NCBI RefSeq assembly: GCF_013035425.1
Contig: NZ_WQHX01000002.1
Span: 124,001-188,000 of the forward strand
Source of the DNA: Ruegeria arenilitoris
GTDB lineage: Bacteria > Pseudomonadota > Alphaproteobacteria > Rhodobacterales > Rhodobacteraceae
Length of the DNA stretch: 64,000 bases
Direction of reading: 5' to 3'
Shown: positions 46,276 to 56,217 of the stretch, piece after piece
How positions within the stretch are numbered: position 1 is the first letter of the stretch
How the letters are laid out: the number at the start of each line of letters is the position of its first letter
Position numbers and translations under genes: made by a program
The notes under the pieces: generated by a model
Told to the model about the DNA's origin: nothing
The model's input: the letters and a program-made list of their open reading frames with translations, nothing else
The model's database searches: none

Positions 46276-46935
46276 ATGTCGTCGTCAGAACCCACTTCAA
46301 TCGTGCAAGTTGACATTGTTTCGGATGTAGTTTGCCCTTGGTGTATTGTGGGGTTTCTTCAGCTGAAGCAAGCTTTGAAAAATGAGAACGCCTTTGCATG
46401 CCTTAGATGGCATCCCTTCGAACTGAATCCCGCCTTGGGTGCCGAAGGACAGAATTTGCGTGACCATATCGCTGAAAAGTACGGTTCTACACCTGAGCAG
46501 AGCCAGCAAGCGCGCGACCGACTTACTGCATTGGGGGCAGAACTGGGGTTTGAATTTAACTTCACTGCCGACAGCCGGATTTACAATACGTTTGCCGCGC
46601 ATCAGTTGCTGGATTGGGCGGAAACACAAGGTAGGCAGCATCCACTTAAATTAGCGTTGTTCGAAGCCTACTTTACGCGGCAGTTGGATGTGTCGGCGGC
46701 CGAGGTTCTATTGGGTGCTGTCCAGATCGCCGGGCTGGATCCCGAGGCAGCACGTTCTGCTCTTGCTTCCGGCGGTATCGCAAGTCGGGTGCGGGAAAAG
46801 CAACAGTTTTGGACAAGCCGGGGGATTTCAGGCGTGCCCACTTTGGTTTTTGATGGAAAGTACATTTTGAGCGGAGCACAAGGCACCGACACTTATGGAC
46901 AGGTTCTGCAAAGATGTCTGAACGAGGTGGCCTGA
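46276..46935 (+). CDS. DsbA family oxidoreductase, FrnE type
   Basis: The 219-residue protein has a thioredoxin fold with active site CPWC near residue 20 and the helical insert of the FrnE/DsbA-like group ('WHPFELNP', 'GVPTLVF'). There is no signal peptide, so it acts in the cytoplasm, unlike periplasmic DsbA. An imperfect FNR-like word (TTGATACGCATCAG, 46214-46227) lies upstream. Confidence 0.85.
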   Translation: MSSSEPTSIVQVDIVSDVVCPWCIVGFLQLKQALKNENAFACLRWHPFELNPALGAEGQNLRDHIAEKYGSTPEQSQQARDRLTALGAELGFEFNFTADSRIYNTFAAHQLLDWAETQGRQHPLKLALFEAYFTRQLDVSAAEVLLGAVQIAGLDPEAARSALASGGIASRVREKQQFWTSRGISGVPTLVFDGKYILSGAQGTDTYGQVLQRCLNEVA

Positions 46936-46974
46936 CAGCTTCCCCCTTCGTCAAAGACGGTCTAAGGACGTGAC

Positions 46975-47655
46975 ATGGAATGGAAGACATCAGATGGTTT
47001 GACTGATTACGAAGCGGCGGTCTCTTTTATGGAGGCGCGTGTTGCCGCGATCGCCTCAGGTATAGCCGACGAGTGTATTTGGTTGCTGGAACACCCAGCA
47101 TTGTACACTGCTGGCACTTCGGCGCGGATAGAAGACCTGACAGATCCTGACCGTTTTCCTGTCCATTCCACCAAGCGCGGCGGACAATACACTTACCACG
47201 GTCCGGGGCAACGTGTGGTGTACGTGATGCTGGACGTATCCAAGCGTGGGCATGACGTTCGTCAATTCGTGAAGCAGCTTGAGAATTGGGTGATTGCCGC
47301 TCTGGCAGAATTTAATGTCAAAGGCGAGATCCGCGATGGGCGTGTGGGCGTCTGGGTACAGCGCAACGACAAGCCTTTGTCACCATCTGGTCATCAGGCC
47401 GAAGACAAGGTTGCGGCAATTGGCATCCGTCTTCGAAAGTGGGTGAGCTTCCACGGAATCTCGATCAACGTGGAACCGGATTTGAGCCATTTTTCGGGAA
47501 TCGTACCATGTGGGATACAGGATCACGGGGTGACGTCACTGGTTGATCTGGGATTGCCTGTTACAATGGCTGATTTGGATGTCGCCTTGAAGAAGACCTT
47601 TGAAGAAGTTTTCGGCGATCCGACATGTCACTCAACACCACCTGAAACTGACTAA
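46975..47655 (+). CDS. lipB: Octanoyl-[acyl-carrier-protein]:protein transferase LipB
   Basis: The 226-residue protein has the LipB signatures '[12 protein letters not shown]' near residue 68, Lys145 in '[10 protein letters not shown]', 'FHGISINV' and catalytic Cys179 in 'VPCGI'. It moves octanoyl groups to lipoyl domains in the first step of lipoate synthesis. The gene seems monocistronic, 39 bases after the FrnE-type gene. Confidence 0.95.
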   Translation: MEWKTSDGLTDYEAAVSFMEARVAAIASGIADECIWLLEHPALYTAGTSARIEDLTDPDRFPVHSTKRGGQYTYHGPGQRVVYVMLDVSKRGHDVRQFVKQLENWVIAALAEFNVKGEIRDGRVGVWVQRNDKPLSPSGHQAEDKVAAIGIRLRKWVSFHGISINVEPDLSHFSGIVPCGIQDHGVTSLVDLGLPVTMADLDVALKKTFEEVFGDPTCHSTPPETD

Positions 47656-48029
47656 CGAATCGCGAAGTAGTGAGCATTTCGCCGACAATCCGATACCTCG
47701 CGTCGTTCTGTTTCCAAATTCCAGTCGAATTTCGCCCAGTTTTGCTAAATTCTATCGAAATTCGAGGGTTTCATTATTTCCCCAAGTACAAAGTAAATTG
47801 AACCACGTAGTATGTAATGACTGTTAACGAGTGAGTGGTGTCTTAATAAGTGATCTCGGGTAAGCCCGTGAAAATCGACATATTTTTTGTTTATGAGTCT
47901 GCCGTTCCGACCCCATGTCGGAACGGCAATTCTCTATTTAGGGCATGCGATTAGACGAAGCGCATCGATATAAAACTGAACCCCAGAACAAATGACGCGG
48001 GTGACGGTTTAACCATCAAAGGACGAATT
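47656..48029. other. Spacer with strong hairpins, possible small RNA
   Basis: No gene is visible. It contains a short hairpin CGGG-TAAG-CCCG near 47858-47869 and a strong 12-pair hairpin at 47900-47928. This arrangement could be a small RNA of about 100-150 bases ending at the second hairpin. Confidence 0.4.
47900..47928 (+). terminator. Perfect 12-base-pair hairpin
   Basis: TGCCGTTCCGAC pairs with GTCGGAACGGCA over the five-base loop CCCAT. It is followed by ATTCTCTATTT, a weak U-rich tail. It may end a small RNA or the lipB transcript, 245 bases after lipB. Confidence 0.6.
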
Positions 48030-48449
48030 CTAATCCAAAGTCGCCCTGATTTTTTCCGCGTGTCCTGCAATTGCGTCAGCATCGCCCATGTTGCCAGGTG
48101 GCCGAACCGGTACGCCGTCATGACGTGGCAGCACATGAAAATGCAGGTGAAAGACCTCCTGCCCACCAGCCGCTTCGTTAAATTGTTGAATGGTGACGCC
48201 GTCAGCGTCAAAAGCGGACTTAGTGGCCTGCGCCAGTTTCTGTACCGTCGAAATCACCGCCGCCAACTGTTCCGGCGACGCGTCCAGTATGTTGCGGCAT
48301 GGGGATTTGGGGATCACCAGCAGATGTCCGTCCGTTCTGGGCATAATATCCATGAAAGCAAGCGTATCGGCATCTTCATACACCCGAGTTGATGGGATTT
48401 CGTCTCGCAAAATCTTGGCAAAGATATTCTCGGGGTCGTATGTAGTCAT
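48030..48449 (-). CDS. HIT family hydrolase/transferase
   Basis: The 139-residue protein has the histidine triad 'HLHFHVLPR' near residue 103 and the core 'PENIFAKILRDEIPSTRVYED'. HIT proteins act on nucleotide conjugates; this one is of the HINT branch. ATG 48449 follows GGAGA. Confidence 0.9.
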   Translation of the reverse strand: MTTYDPENIFAKILRDEIPSTRVYEDADTLAFMDIMPRTDGHLLVIPKSPCRNILDASPEQLAAVISTVQKLAQATKSAFDADGVTIQQFNEAAGGQEVFHLHFHVLPRHDGVPVRPPGNMGDADAIAGHAEKIRATLD

Positions 48450-48593
48450 AGTCTGTCTCCGGTCATGAGCTGTTCCAAACTTCTGCGGTTCTGTCCGCCG
48501 CCGGTCAAGGTTCATTTTGAACGTTTCAAAAATCCCTTGAAGTTTCGCAAATGACGCCCAAATCGATAATGCCGCAGCCAATTAATGCGCGTG

Positions 48594-48609
48594 GCGGGGA
48601 CTGCCCCGC
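48594..48609. repeat. Short perfect hairpin in the ctaD leader
   Basis: GCGGGG-ACTG-CCCCGC lies 12 bases before the FNR box. It has no U tract; its role is unknown. Confidence 0.4.
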
Positions 48610-48620
48610 GACAATTATTC

Positions 48621-48634
48621 TTGATTCATATCAA
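48621..48634. promoter_or_regulatory. Perfect FNR box TTGATTCATATCAA upstream of ctaD
   Basis: All ten defined positions of TTGAT-N4-ATCAA are present. It lies 105 bases before the ctaD start. It fits oxygen-responsive control of the terminal oxidase by an FnrL-like regulator. Confidence 0.75.
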
Positions 48635-48738
48635 ACTCGACCATTGAAGGTCGCCCCCTCGCAATCTAAAACCAGCAGGAATCCCGCGCGTTGGAGAGGT
48701 CCGACTGCGCGGTGTAGTTGCAACAGGAGGCACCTATA

Positions 48739-50397
48739 ATGGCAGACGCAGCCATTCATGGTCACGACCATGAAGACCAGCGCAGCTTTTTCCAGCGCTG
48801 GTTCATGTCGACCAACCATAAGGACATCGGGATACTTTACCTGATCTTCTCGGCGATCGCCGGGTTTATCTCGGTCGCGATGACCATCTACATGCGGCTT
48901 GAACTGATGCACCCCGGTGTTCAGTACATGTGCCTTGAAGGTTTTATGGCCGACCCATGTACCCCTAACGGGCATCTTTGGAATGTAATGATCACATATC
49001 ACGGCGTCCTGATGATGTTCTTCGTGGTAATCCCTGCTCTGTTCGGCGGATTCGGCAACTATTTCATGCCGCTGCAAATTGGCGCGCCAGATATGGCGTT
49101 CCCCCGGATGAACAACTTGTCTTTGTGGCTATATGTTGCTGGCACCTCACTGGGCGTCGTGTCCCTGCTGGCTCCGGGTGGTAACGATCAGGCTGGTTCG
49201 GGAGTTGGCTGGGTCCTGTATCCGCCGCTTTCGACAACCGAAGGCGGCATGTCCATGGACCTTGCGATCTTTGCTGTGCACGTGTCGGGCGCCTCCTCGA
49301 TCCTTGGTGCAATCAATATGATCACAACTTTCCTGAACATGCGTGCTCCGGGTATGACCCTGTTCAAAGTGCCGCTGTTCAGTTGGTCGATCTTCGTTAC
49401 TTCTTGGCTGATTCTTCTGTCGCTGCCAGTCTTGGCAGGTGCGATCACCATGTTGCTGATGGACCGAAACTTTGGGTTCACCTTCTTCGACCCTGCGGGA
49501 GGCGGCGACCCTATCCTTTATCAACACATCTTGTGGTTCTTTGGACACCCGGAAGTTTACATCGTAGTCCTGCCCGGGTTCGGAATAATCAGCCACGTGA
49601 TCGCCACGTTCTCTCGCAAGCCTATATTCGGTTATCTACCCATGGTGTGGGCCATCATAGCAATTGGAGCTCTGGGCTTTGTTGTTTGGGCACACCACAT
49701 GTACACCGTAGGCATGTCACTGCGTCAGCAGGCTTACTTCATGTTGGCAACTATGGTCATTGCGGTGCCGACGGGTGTCAAAGTGTTCTCGTGGATCGCG
49801 ACCATGTGGGGCGGTTCTATTGAATTCAAGACACCAATGCTTTTCGCATTCGGCTTTCTGTTTTTGTTCACCGTTGGTGGCGTTACCGGAGTTGTTCTTT
49901 CGCAAGCCGGCGTGGATCGCGCGTACCACGATACCTACTATGTGGTTGCGCACTTCCATTACGTGATGTCATTGGGCGCTGTGTTTGCAATCTTTGCCGG
50001 AGTTTACTTCTACTTTGGCAAGATGACCGGCCGCCAATACTCTGAGTTTTGGGGCAAGGTTCACTTTTGGATGTTCTTCATAGGCGCTAATTTGACGTTC
50101 TTCCCACAACACTTCCTGGGCCGTCAGGGTATGCCAAGACGCTACATCGACTATCCCGAAGCATTCGCTCAGTGGAACTATGTCTCATCGATTGGCGCGT
50201 TCATCTCCTTCGCTTCATTCCTGTTGTTCTTTGGTATCGTTTTCTATGCGTTGTTCCGCGGTGCTCGTATCACCCAAAACAACTATTGGAACGAGTATGC
50301 GGATACGCTGGAATGGACCTTGCCCTCACCGCCGCCCGAACACACGTTCGAGCAGCTTCCAAAGCAAGAGGACTGGGACAAGGGCCACGCGCACTAA
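48739..50397 (+). CDS. ctaD: Cytochrome c oxidase subunit I (aa3 type)
   Basis: The 552-residue protein has 12 membrane helices with the haem and copper ligands of subunit I: '[19 protein letters not shown]'-type helix 2, '[20 protein letters not shown]' with the His-Tyr crosslink pair, '[10 protein letters not shown]', and '[14 protein letters not shown]'. It reduces oxygen to water and pumps protons. ATG 48739 follows AGGAGG. Other subunit genes are absent here. A perfect FNR box and a terminator flank it, so it is monocistronic. Confidence 0.96.
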   Translation: MADAAIHGHDHEDQRSFFQRWFMSTNHKDIGILYLIFSAIAGFISVAMTIYMRLELMHPGVQYMCLEGFMADPCTPNGHLWNVMITYHGVLMMFFVVIPALFGGFGNYFMPLQIGAPDMAFPRMNNLSLWLYVAGTSLGVVSLLAPGGNDQAGSGVGWVLYPPLSTTEGGMSMDLAIFAVHVSGASSILGAINMITTFLNMRAPGMTLFKVPLFSWSIFVTSWLILLSLPVLAGAITMLLMDRNFGFTFFDPAGGGDPILYQHILWFFGHPEVYIVVLPGFGIISHVIATFSRKPIFGYLPMVWAIIAIGALGFVVWAHHMYTVGMSLRQQAYFMLATMVIAVPTGVKVFSWIATMWGGSIEFKTPMLFAFGFLFLFTVGGVTGVVLSQAGVDRAYHDTYYVVAHFHYVMSLGAVFAIFAGVYFYFGKMTGRQYSEFWGKVHFWMFFIGANLTFFPQHFLGRQGMPRRYIDYPEAFAQWNYVSSIGAFISFASFLLFFGIVFYALFRGARITQNNYWNEYADTLEWTLPSPPPEHTFEQLPKQEDWDKGHAH

Positions 50398-50418
50398 CCC
50401 AACTTAACACGCGAAAAT

Positions 50419-50447
50419 TAACCCCGTCACAATTGGCGGGGTTTTTT
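50419..50447 (+). terminator. Rho-independent terminator of ctaD
   Basis: AACCCCGTC and GGCGGGGTT form the stem over a short loop, followed by TTTTT. It starts about 22 bases after the ctaD stop. Confidence 0.85.
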
Positions 50448-50540
50448 CGTTTTGTGGTCCAGTCTAGCTGCACGTCGCCAGATGAGCAAAAATAGTATAT
50501 TCTGGAATTTGAAACTTTTCCGGCAAACCGGAGGTTCCAG

Positions 50541-51140
50541 ATGCCAGAAATTGACTTTTGGTTCTCAATCGGCAGCACGTACAGCTTCCTGACTGTCATG
50601 CGATTGGATGATTGGTGCGATCAACATGACGCAACAGTACGTTGGCGCCCATTCAATGTCAGAACCGTGATGTCAGCGCAGCAGAACATCCCATTTGCAG
50701 GAAAACCTGTGAAATCCGCATATATGTGGCGCGACATTGAACGGCGAGCAGCCAAGTACCATATTCACGCCAAGTTGCCGGCGCCCTACCCTATATCCGA
50801 TCTGGCACTCGCTAATCAGGTTGCTCTGTTGGGCATGGGTGAAGGTTGGGGCAAAAATTTTGTTCAATCACTTTATCGCATTTGGTTTGACGAGGGTATC
50901 GAGGCCGGTAGTGAGTCTGCTCTATCCGAAGCCTTGCAACGCTGTCAGCAGGAACCTCGTGTCATTCTTGCCCGAGCCCGTAGTGAAGACGCCATTCAAG
51001 CGTTGGAAGCAGAAACCGAAAATGCGATTAGCCTTGGCGTGTTTGGCGCGCCTAGCTTTGTGGTACGTGGGGAAGTTTTCTGGGGCGATGATCGACTGGA
51101 TGATGCTCTTTCCTGGGTTCGAGTGGGTCACGTAACTTGA
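50541..51140 (+). CDS. DsbA-fold isomerase, 2-hydroxychromene-2-carboxylate isomerase type
   Basis: The 199-residue protein has a thioredoxin/kappa-GST fold with Ser instead of Cys at the active site ('IDFWFSIGSTYSFLT'), a helical insert, and 'LGVFGAPSFVVRGEVFWGDDRLDD' near the end. Relatives isomerise 2-hydroxychromene-2-carboxylate in aromatic degradation or use glutathione. No aromatic pathway is next to it. ATG 50541 follows GGAGG. Confidence 0.85.
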   Translation: MPEIDFWFSIGSTYSFLTVMRLDDWCDQHDATVRWRPFNVRTVMSAQQNIPFAGKPVKSAYMWRDIERRAAKYHIHAKLPAPYPISDLALANQVALLGMGEGWGKNFVQSLYRIWFDEGIEAGSESALSEALQRCQQEPRVILARARSEDAIQALEAETENAISLGVFGAPSFVVRGEVFWGDDRLDDALSWVRVGHVT

Positions 51141-51184
51141 ATTTCCCGCTTCGACTTTTTAGCGGCCTGCTCTAGTTTTCGAAT

Positions 51185-51673
51185 ATGCCTTACCAATGGA
51201 AAGATAACACTGATGGAGCACAGGAACTGCGTCTTTGGGCGCACAACTCGTTGCCCCCACGCGGGGCGATGGGCGTCGTTTTGGCCTTGTTTGTATTTGG
51301 CTTGATCCCGTTGTTCGCAGTACTTGGATCTGTACTGCTCTGGGGTCTATTGCCTTTTATGTTAGTAACTGTGCTGGGTCTCTGGTTAGCGTTTGAAATG
51401 AACTACAAATCACGCGACGTAACCGAAATACTCACTCTGAGCGACACTCAGGCGCACTTAGTGCATCACAGTCCGCGAAAGGGTGATCTGGAATGGTCGT
51501 GCAACCGTTACTGGACACGACCTGAAATGCACGCGCATGGCGGGCCTGTTCCAAACTATATCACTCTGACGGGCGAAGGCAGACAAGTCGAAATTGGCTC
51601 TTTTCTATCGGAGGAAGAGCGTGTTGCCTTATACGAAGATTTGGTACAAAAATTACGTGCGCCGGCGGCCTAA
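51185..51673 (+). CDS. DUF2244 membrane protein
   Basis: The 162-residue protein has two close membrane helices (about 29-71) and a cytoplasmic C-terminal domain with 'YKSRDVTEILTLSD' and 'WSCNRYWTRPEM', characteristic of DUF2244. Its function is unknown to me, though it often sits near oxidase genes. Its stop overlaps the stop of the convergent YqeY gene. Confidence 0.85.
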   Translation: MPYQWKDNTDGAQELRLWAHNSLPPRGAMGVVLALFVFGLIPLFAVLGSVLLWGLLPFMLVTVLGLWLAFEMNYKSRDVTEILTLSDTQAHLVHHSPRKGDLEWSCNRYWTRPEMHAHGGPVPNYITLTGEGRQVEIGSFLSEEERVALYEDLVQKLRAPAA

Positions 51674-52161
51674 CAGCCGTCGGCACCGTTCGATGCAGCA
51701 CAAAGATGGTCCTTAACCATCGGCCCCACCTTTCCAAAGTCCATTTGACCCGTGTAGCGCGTTTTCAGTTCACCCATAACTTTGCCCATGTCACGGATTG
51801 ACCCGGCACCTGTCGCTGTAATCGCAGTATGAATAGCATTCGCAACCTCATCTGCGTCCAATTGTTTCGGCAAAAATTCTTCGATGACGTCGACTTCGCG
51901 CATTTCCCGCTCAGCCAAATCAAGCCGTCCGCCTTCTTCGTAGGCACGCGCGCTTTCTTTGCGCTGTTTGGTCATTTTTCCAAGTATTTCAAGGACCTCG
52001 GCGTCGCCGCATCCCTTGGCCTCTTCGTTGTCGATACCCCGGGTAGCGATGTCTCGATCCTTGATCGCAGCATTTATAAGGCGCAACGTCGATAGACGCT
52101 CGGCCTGCTTTTCTTTCATCGCTTGCTTCAGGGCGGAGTTCACCCTTGATCGCATATCCAT
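51670..52161 (-). CDS. GatB/YqeY domain protein
   Basis: The 163-residue protein has the YqeY fold: 'LRLINAAIKDRDIA', 'REMREVDVIEEFLPKQLDADEV' and 'GAGSIRDMGKVMGELK'. It resembles the tail domain of the amidotransferase GatB. It may bind tRNA; its role is not settled. ATG 52161 is chosen. Confidence 0.88.
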   Translation of the reverse strand: MDMRSRVNSALKQAMKEKQAERLSTLRLINAAIKDRDIATRGIDNEEAKGCGDAEVLEILGKMTKQRKESARAYEEGGRLDLAEREMREVDVIEEFLPKQLDADEVANAIHTAITATGAGSIRDMGKVMGELKTRYTGQMDFGKVGPMVKDHLCAASNGADGC

Positions 52162-52344
52162 TTCTTCTGTCCATCCCCATGGCAAAGGAACCCTGACCAT
52201 ATCGAAACAAAAAGCGTGATTCAACAGTGAGTATATATGTCTAACTCATTGATTTTCAACAACTGCACAATTTTTGAACAGGCTTGACCTAGCGGCTCAA
52301 CCCCCTTAGTTATGCGCCGATTTACCCTGCAGGAGACTCGCGCC

Positions 52345-53505
52345 ATGGCACAAAACGCCCAGTCCAAGCCCACTGCATGCCTGGCTTTGGCCGACGGAAC
52401 ATTGTTTTATGGCGCAGGCTTTGGCGCGACAGGACAGACTGAAGCAGAGTTATGCTTTAACACAGCGATGACAGGCTATCAGGAGATCATGACCGATCCC
52501 TCTTATGCCGGGCAGATAGTTACATTTACATTTCCCCACATCGGCAACGTGGGCGTGAATCCGGACGATGATGAAACAGGAGATCCAGTCGCGGCAGGAA
52601 TGGTTGTCAAATGGGACCCCACCGAACCATCAAACTGGCGTGCGACCGAAGAACTCAAATCATGGCTTGAACGGCGAGGCCGAATTGCAATCGGTGGCGT
52701 AGACACACGCCGCCTGACCCGCGCCATACGCCAACAAGGTGCGCCGCATGTAGCATTGGCCCACGACCCCAATGGCAATTTTGAAATCGAAGCACTTATA
52801 AGAGCTGCACGAAATTTCGTCGGCTTGGAAGGCATGGACTTGGCCAAGGATGTCACATGCGCCCAAAGCTATCGCTGGGACGAGATGCGTTGGGCATGGC
52901 CTGACGGCTATTCGCGTCAGGAAGATCCTATACATAAAGTTGTCGCTTTGGACTTTGGAGCCAAACGGAACATCCTACGATGCCTCGCCTCTGCCGGCTG
53001 TGACGTGACAGTTTTACCTGCCACCGCTACGGCCGAAGAAGTGCTGGCGCATGACCCGGACGGCCTATTTTTGTCGAATGGTCCAGGTGATCCGGCCGCG
53101 ACAGGCGAATACGCGGTCCCGATGATCAAGGAAGTTCTCGAAAAGACCGATCTGCCCGTTTTTGGCATTTGCTTGGGGCACCAGATGCTTGCTTTGGCTC
53201 TGGGCGGTCAAACGGTTAAAATGAACCACGGCCATCATGGTGCCAATCACCCAGTAAAAGATCTGGAAACTGGCAAAGTAGAAATCACTTCCATGAATCA
53301 TGGATTTGCAGTGGATGCACAATCGTTGCCGGACGGTGTAATCGAAACCCATCGGTCGTTGTTTGACGGATCAAACTGCGGCATCCGCGTAACCGATCGG
53401 CCGGTCTATTCCGTCCAGTACCATCCCGAGGCATCGCCCGGTCCACAAGACAGTTTTTACTTGTTCGAACGATTTACGGCTGCAATGGCCGAGCGAAAAG
53501 CTTGA
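52345..53505 (+). CDS. carA: Carbamoyl-phosphate synthase small subunit
   Basis: The 386-residue protein has the N-terminal CPSase_sm domain ('FGATGQTEAELCFNTAMTGYQEI') and a class I glutaminase domain with Cys in 'FGICLGHQ', and His/Glu in 'YHPEASPGP'. It gives ammonia to CarB for arginine and pyrimidine synthesis. ATG 52345 follows CAGGAGA; an in-frame ATG at 52312 exists. An FNR-like word with one mismatch lies at 52249-52262. Confidence 0.95.
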   Translation: MAQNAQSKPTACLALADGTLFYGAGFGATGQTEAELCFNTAMTGYQEIMTDPSYAGQIVTFTFPHIGNVGVNPDDDETGDPVAAGMVVKWDPTEPSNWRATEELKSWLERRGRIAIGGVDTRRLTRAIRQQGAPHVALAHDPNGNFEIEALIRAARNFVGLEGMDLAKDVTCAQSYRWDEMRWAWPDGYSRQEDPIHKVVALDFGAKRNILRCLASAGCDVTVLPATATAEEVLAHDPDGLFLSNGPGDPAATGEYAVPMIKEVLEKTDLPVFGICLGHQMLALALGGQTVKMNHGHHGANHPVKDLETGKVEITSMNHGFAVDAQSLPDGVIETHRSLFDGSNCGIRVTDRPVYSVQYHPEASPGPQDSFYLFERFTAAMAERKA

Positions 53506-53593
53506 GGCTCTCCAGTTTTTATTAAAATTAATATTAAATTAACGTTACTTAAGTGAATCTGCCGAAAATTGCTTTCGGTAGGGTCCTCACATC

Positions 53594-55468
53594 GTGGAAC
53601 TAAATCTTCAACGCTTTGCATCCGCTGGGCCGGTTTCTAGTTCGCAAGCCAGAAAACCATTGGGAGCATACCTGTTAGACCGCGGTGTTATCACACAATC
53701 TCGACTTTTAAGTGCTCTGAAAATGCAATCCCGGCAGAGAGCCCATTTAGGGGAAATTTTGGTCGGCGAGGGATGGGCCAGTCGTAAGGACGTTCTGACT
53801 GCTTTGTCTGATCAAAGTGGATGGCAAATCGCGGATCTGGAAAGCTCTCCTCCGTCAGCCGAGCTTTGCATGCTTAAACCGGTTGAATTCTGGATAAAGC
53901 ATAACGTGGTTCCATGGCTACGCATGGGGCCTCTGCTATTAGTGGCCACAGCCACGCCTGATGATTTTGCGTTGGTAGAGGACGGATTGAAAGACTGTGG
54001 TCTGAAAGTGGCCCCCGTGCTGGCCGGCCCGGAACAGATTGATGCTGCTATAGCTGCATCCTGTGCAAACCAACTTGCGCAAACCGCTGAAAGCCGCGTC
54101 GAACCATCGAAGAGCTGCCGAAATTTTCGGACGGGATCTCGGCTGAGGGCTATATTTGTAACATCTGCCTTTGGCGGCATTTTTGTCACCGCGCCAAATA
54201 CAGGGTTGATGGTCGTTTTTTGGGCGGCCACGATGACTTTGGCTCTTTTCCTTCTGTTCAGGGTGTTCGGAACCGTGACTACGGTTTTAGAGCAAAGAGT
54301 TGACCGTTTGATTGAACCAGAGCTTCCTATCCTTCTTCCGAAAATTTCGATTATGGTGCCTCTATACCAAGAACGCGAAATTGCTGATGTCCTAATCTCC
54401 AGGTTGCGACGATTGACCTATCCCAAAGCTTTGTTGGACGTCGTTCTAGTCCTCGAAGAACACGATGAAGTTACACACGCCGCGTTGAAACGGGTAGAAT
54501 TGCCTAGCTGGGTCCGTGCAATAATCGTTCCTGAATTGGGCAACCTGACAACCAAACCTCGGGCGATGAACTACGCTTTGGATTTCTGTCGAGGCGAAAT
54601 CGTCGGGGTATGGGATGCCGAAGACGCGCCAATGCCCGATCAGCTGGAAACTGTAGTTAGAAAATTTGCGCAGGTTTCTGATGATGTCGTTTGCTTGCAA
54701 GGCGTACTGGACTATTACAACCCGCGAACCAACTGGCGCTCTCGGTGCTTTACGATTGAATATAGCGGTTGGTTCCGCGTAATCCTGCCTGGAATAGCGC
54801 GTATGGGATTAGTTGTTCCGCTTGGTGGGACCACGTTTTTCTTTCGTCGCGAAAAGCTATTGGAACTTGGCGGCTGGGACGCGCACAATGTAACTGAAGA
54901 TGCTGATTTGGGTGTGCGGTTGTGCCGAGCCGGGTATCGAACCGAAGTCGTAAATACGGCCACGTTTGAAGAGGCAAACTTTCGCGCCTGGCCGTGGGTT
55001 AAACAACGCTCGAGGTGGCTCAAGGGCTTTATGGTCACCTATTTGGTGCACATGCGCGCGCCGATGCAATTGCTTAGGGAACTCGGGCTGCCACGTTTTC
55101 TTGGGGTTCAGGCTTTCTTTCTTGGGACGTTGGGGCAATTTCTTCTGGCACCGGTCCTGTGGTTGTTCTGGTTGGCGACGTTGGGTTTGCCGCATCCTTT
55201 TCAAAATGTGATCTCTACCAACATTATGGCGGGATGCATGTTCCTGTTCATTGCGGCAGAAGCCGTCAACATTCTGGTTGGAGCTCTCGGTGTTGTTGCC
55301 GGAAACAGACGGTTTTTGATCCCGTGGGTTCCGACAATGGCGTTGTATTTCCCCCTGGGCGTACTGGCGGCTTACAAAGCCTTGTGGGAATTGGCAGTTG
55401 ACCCGTTCTTTTGGGACAAGACCCAGCATGGACAAGCCGAAGAAGAGGTATCTGCGCTCGAACGATAG
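53594..55468 (+). CDS. Glycosyltransferase family 2 with N-terminal MshEN-like domain
   Basis: The 624-residue protein has an N-terminal T2SSE_N/MshEN-type domain. Residues 22-45 and 51-74 form two 24-residue LGxxL...Q motifs separated by five residues, the MshEN layout known to bind cyclic-di-GMP, but the first Arg of each motif is replaced by Pro22 and His51. Two membrane helices (about 185-225) follow. The GT2 domain has DAEDA (341-345), TEDADL (434-439) and QRSRWLKG (471-478), then four C-terminal helices. It probably makes an exopolysaccharide. The start is GTG 53594. Confidence 0.85.
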   Translation: MELNLQRFASAGPVSSSQARKPLGAYLLDRGVITQSRLLSALKMQSRQRAHLGEILVGEGWASRKDVLTALSDQSGWQIADLESSPPSAELCMLKPVEFWIKHNVVPWLRMGPLLLVATATPDDFALVEDGLKDCGLKVAPVLAGPEQIDAAIAASCANQLAQTAESRVEPSKSCRNFRTGSRLRAIFVTSAFGGIFVTAPNTGLMVVFWAATMTLALFLLFRVFGTVTTVLEQRVDRLIEPELPILLPKISIMVPLYQEREIADVLISRLRRLTYPKALLDVVLVLEEHDEVTHAALKRVELPSWVRAIIVPELGNLTTKPRAMNYALDFCRGEIVGVWDAEDAPMPDQLETVVRKFAQVSDDVVCLQGVLDYYNPRTNWRSRCFTIEYSGWFRVILPGIARMGLVVPLGGTTFFFRREKLLELGGWDAHNVTEDADLGVRLCRAGYRTEVVNTATFEEANFRAWPWVKQRSRWLKGFMVTYLVHMRAPMQLLRELGLPRFLGVQAFFLGTLGQFLLAPVLWLFWLATLGLPHPFQNVISTNIMAGCMFLFIAAEAVNILVGALGVVAGNRRFLIPWVPTMALYFPLGVLAAYKALWELAVDPFFWDKTQHGQAEEEVSALER

Positions 55469-56116
55469 TTATTTTTCACGTTGGACGGCTTCTTGTTTTA
55501 GACGTGTCATGAACGCAACCGAAATATGGTCCTTCAACGCCAGCGCGGCACCTTCTTCGTCCCGCATCGCAATCGCATCGACAATTGCTTTGTGTTCACT
55601 TTGCGCAATTTCCCCTCGCCCTTGAACTGCTAAAGAAGTCGTCGCCATCAAAGCCATCGTTCGGTGCACCAAATCCAACTGCTGAACCAGATAGCGGTTG
55701 TGCGAGGCGAGATGTATTTGCTCATGAAATCGTCGGTTCGCGCGGGAAAGCGCTGTGGGGTCATCGACCAAAGCGTCGTCGGCCGCAACCATGTCCTGCA
55801 GAAGCTTGATTTCTTCGGTAGTTGCATGACGCGCCGCCAGACTTGCCGCCAGCCCCTCCAACTCGCGCCGGACAACGTATAGTTCGGCCATCTGATTGTG
55901 ATCCAAAGATGCCACTATAAGCGATCGCCCATCCCTCTCCAAAAGCGATTGCGTTTCAAGCCGTTGCAATGCCTCGCGGATCGGTGTGCGGGAAACGCCG
56001 AACCGTTCGGCCAACTCGCTTTCCACCAGACGATCGCCTGGTTTATAGATACCGACATCAATGGCTTCGAGTATCAGGCTGTAGGCGTCAGTATTGGACT
56101 GCTTGGACTGGGGCAT
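55469..56116 (-). CDS. GntR family regulator, FCD type
   Basis: The 215-residue protein has a winged helix-turn-helix ('LAERFGVSRTPIREALQRLE') and an all-helical FCD ligand domain with 'RANRRFHEQIHLASHN'. The His in the FCD often binds a metal. FCD regulators usually sense carboxylic acids. Its stop lies directly next to the stop of the glycosyltransferase gene; the target genes are unknown. Confidence 0.88.
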   Translation of the reverse strand: MPQSKQSNTDAYSLILEAIDVGIYKPGDRLVESELAERFGVSRTPIREALQRLETQSLLERDGRSLIVASLDHNQMAELYVVRRELEGLAASLAARHATTEEIKLLQDMVAADDALVDDPTALSRANRRFHEQIHLASHNRYLVQQLDLVHRTMALMATTSLAVQGRGEIAQSEHKAIVDAIAMRDEEGAALALKDHISVAFMTRLKQEAVQREK

Positions 56117-56217
56117 AGGGCCATCTTTCTCTTCGTTCGGACATGTCTATCCGCCCCGGCGGTCAGCAATCAAGAGCGGCCATTGAAAACCTTGACTGGT
56201 CGGCCTAAACCCGTCCT

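Noticed and set aside
52249..52262. FNR-like word TTGATTTTCAACAA before carA
   Set aside because: One mismatch in a highly constrained position and no expectation of oxygen control for carA.
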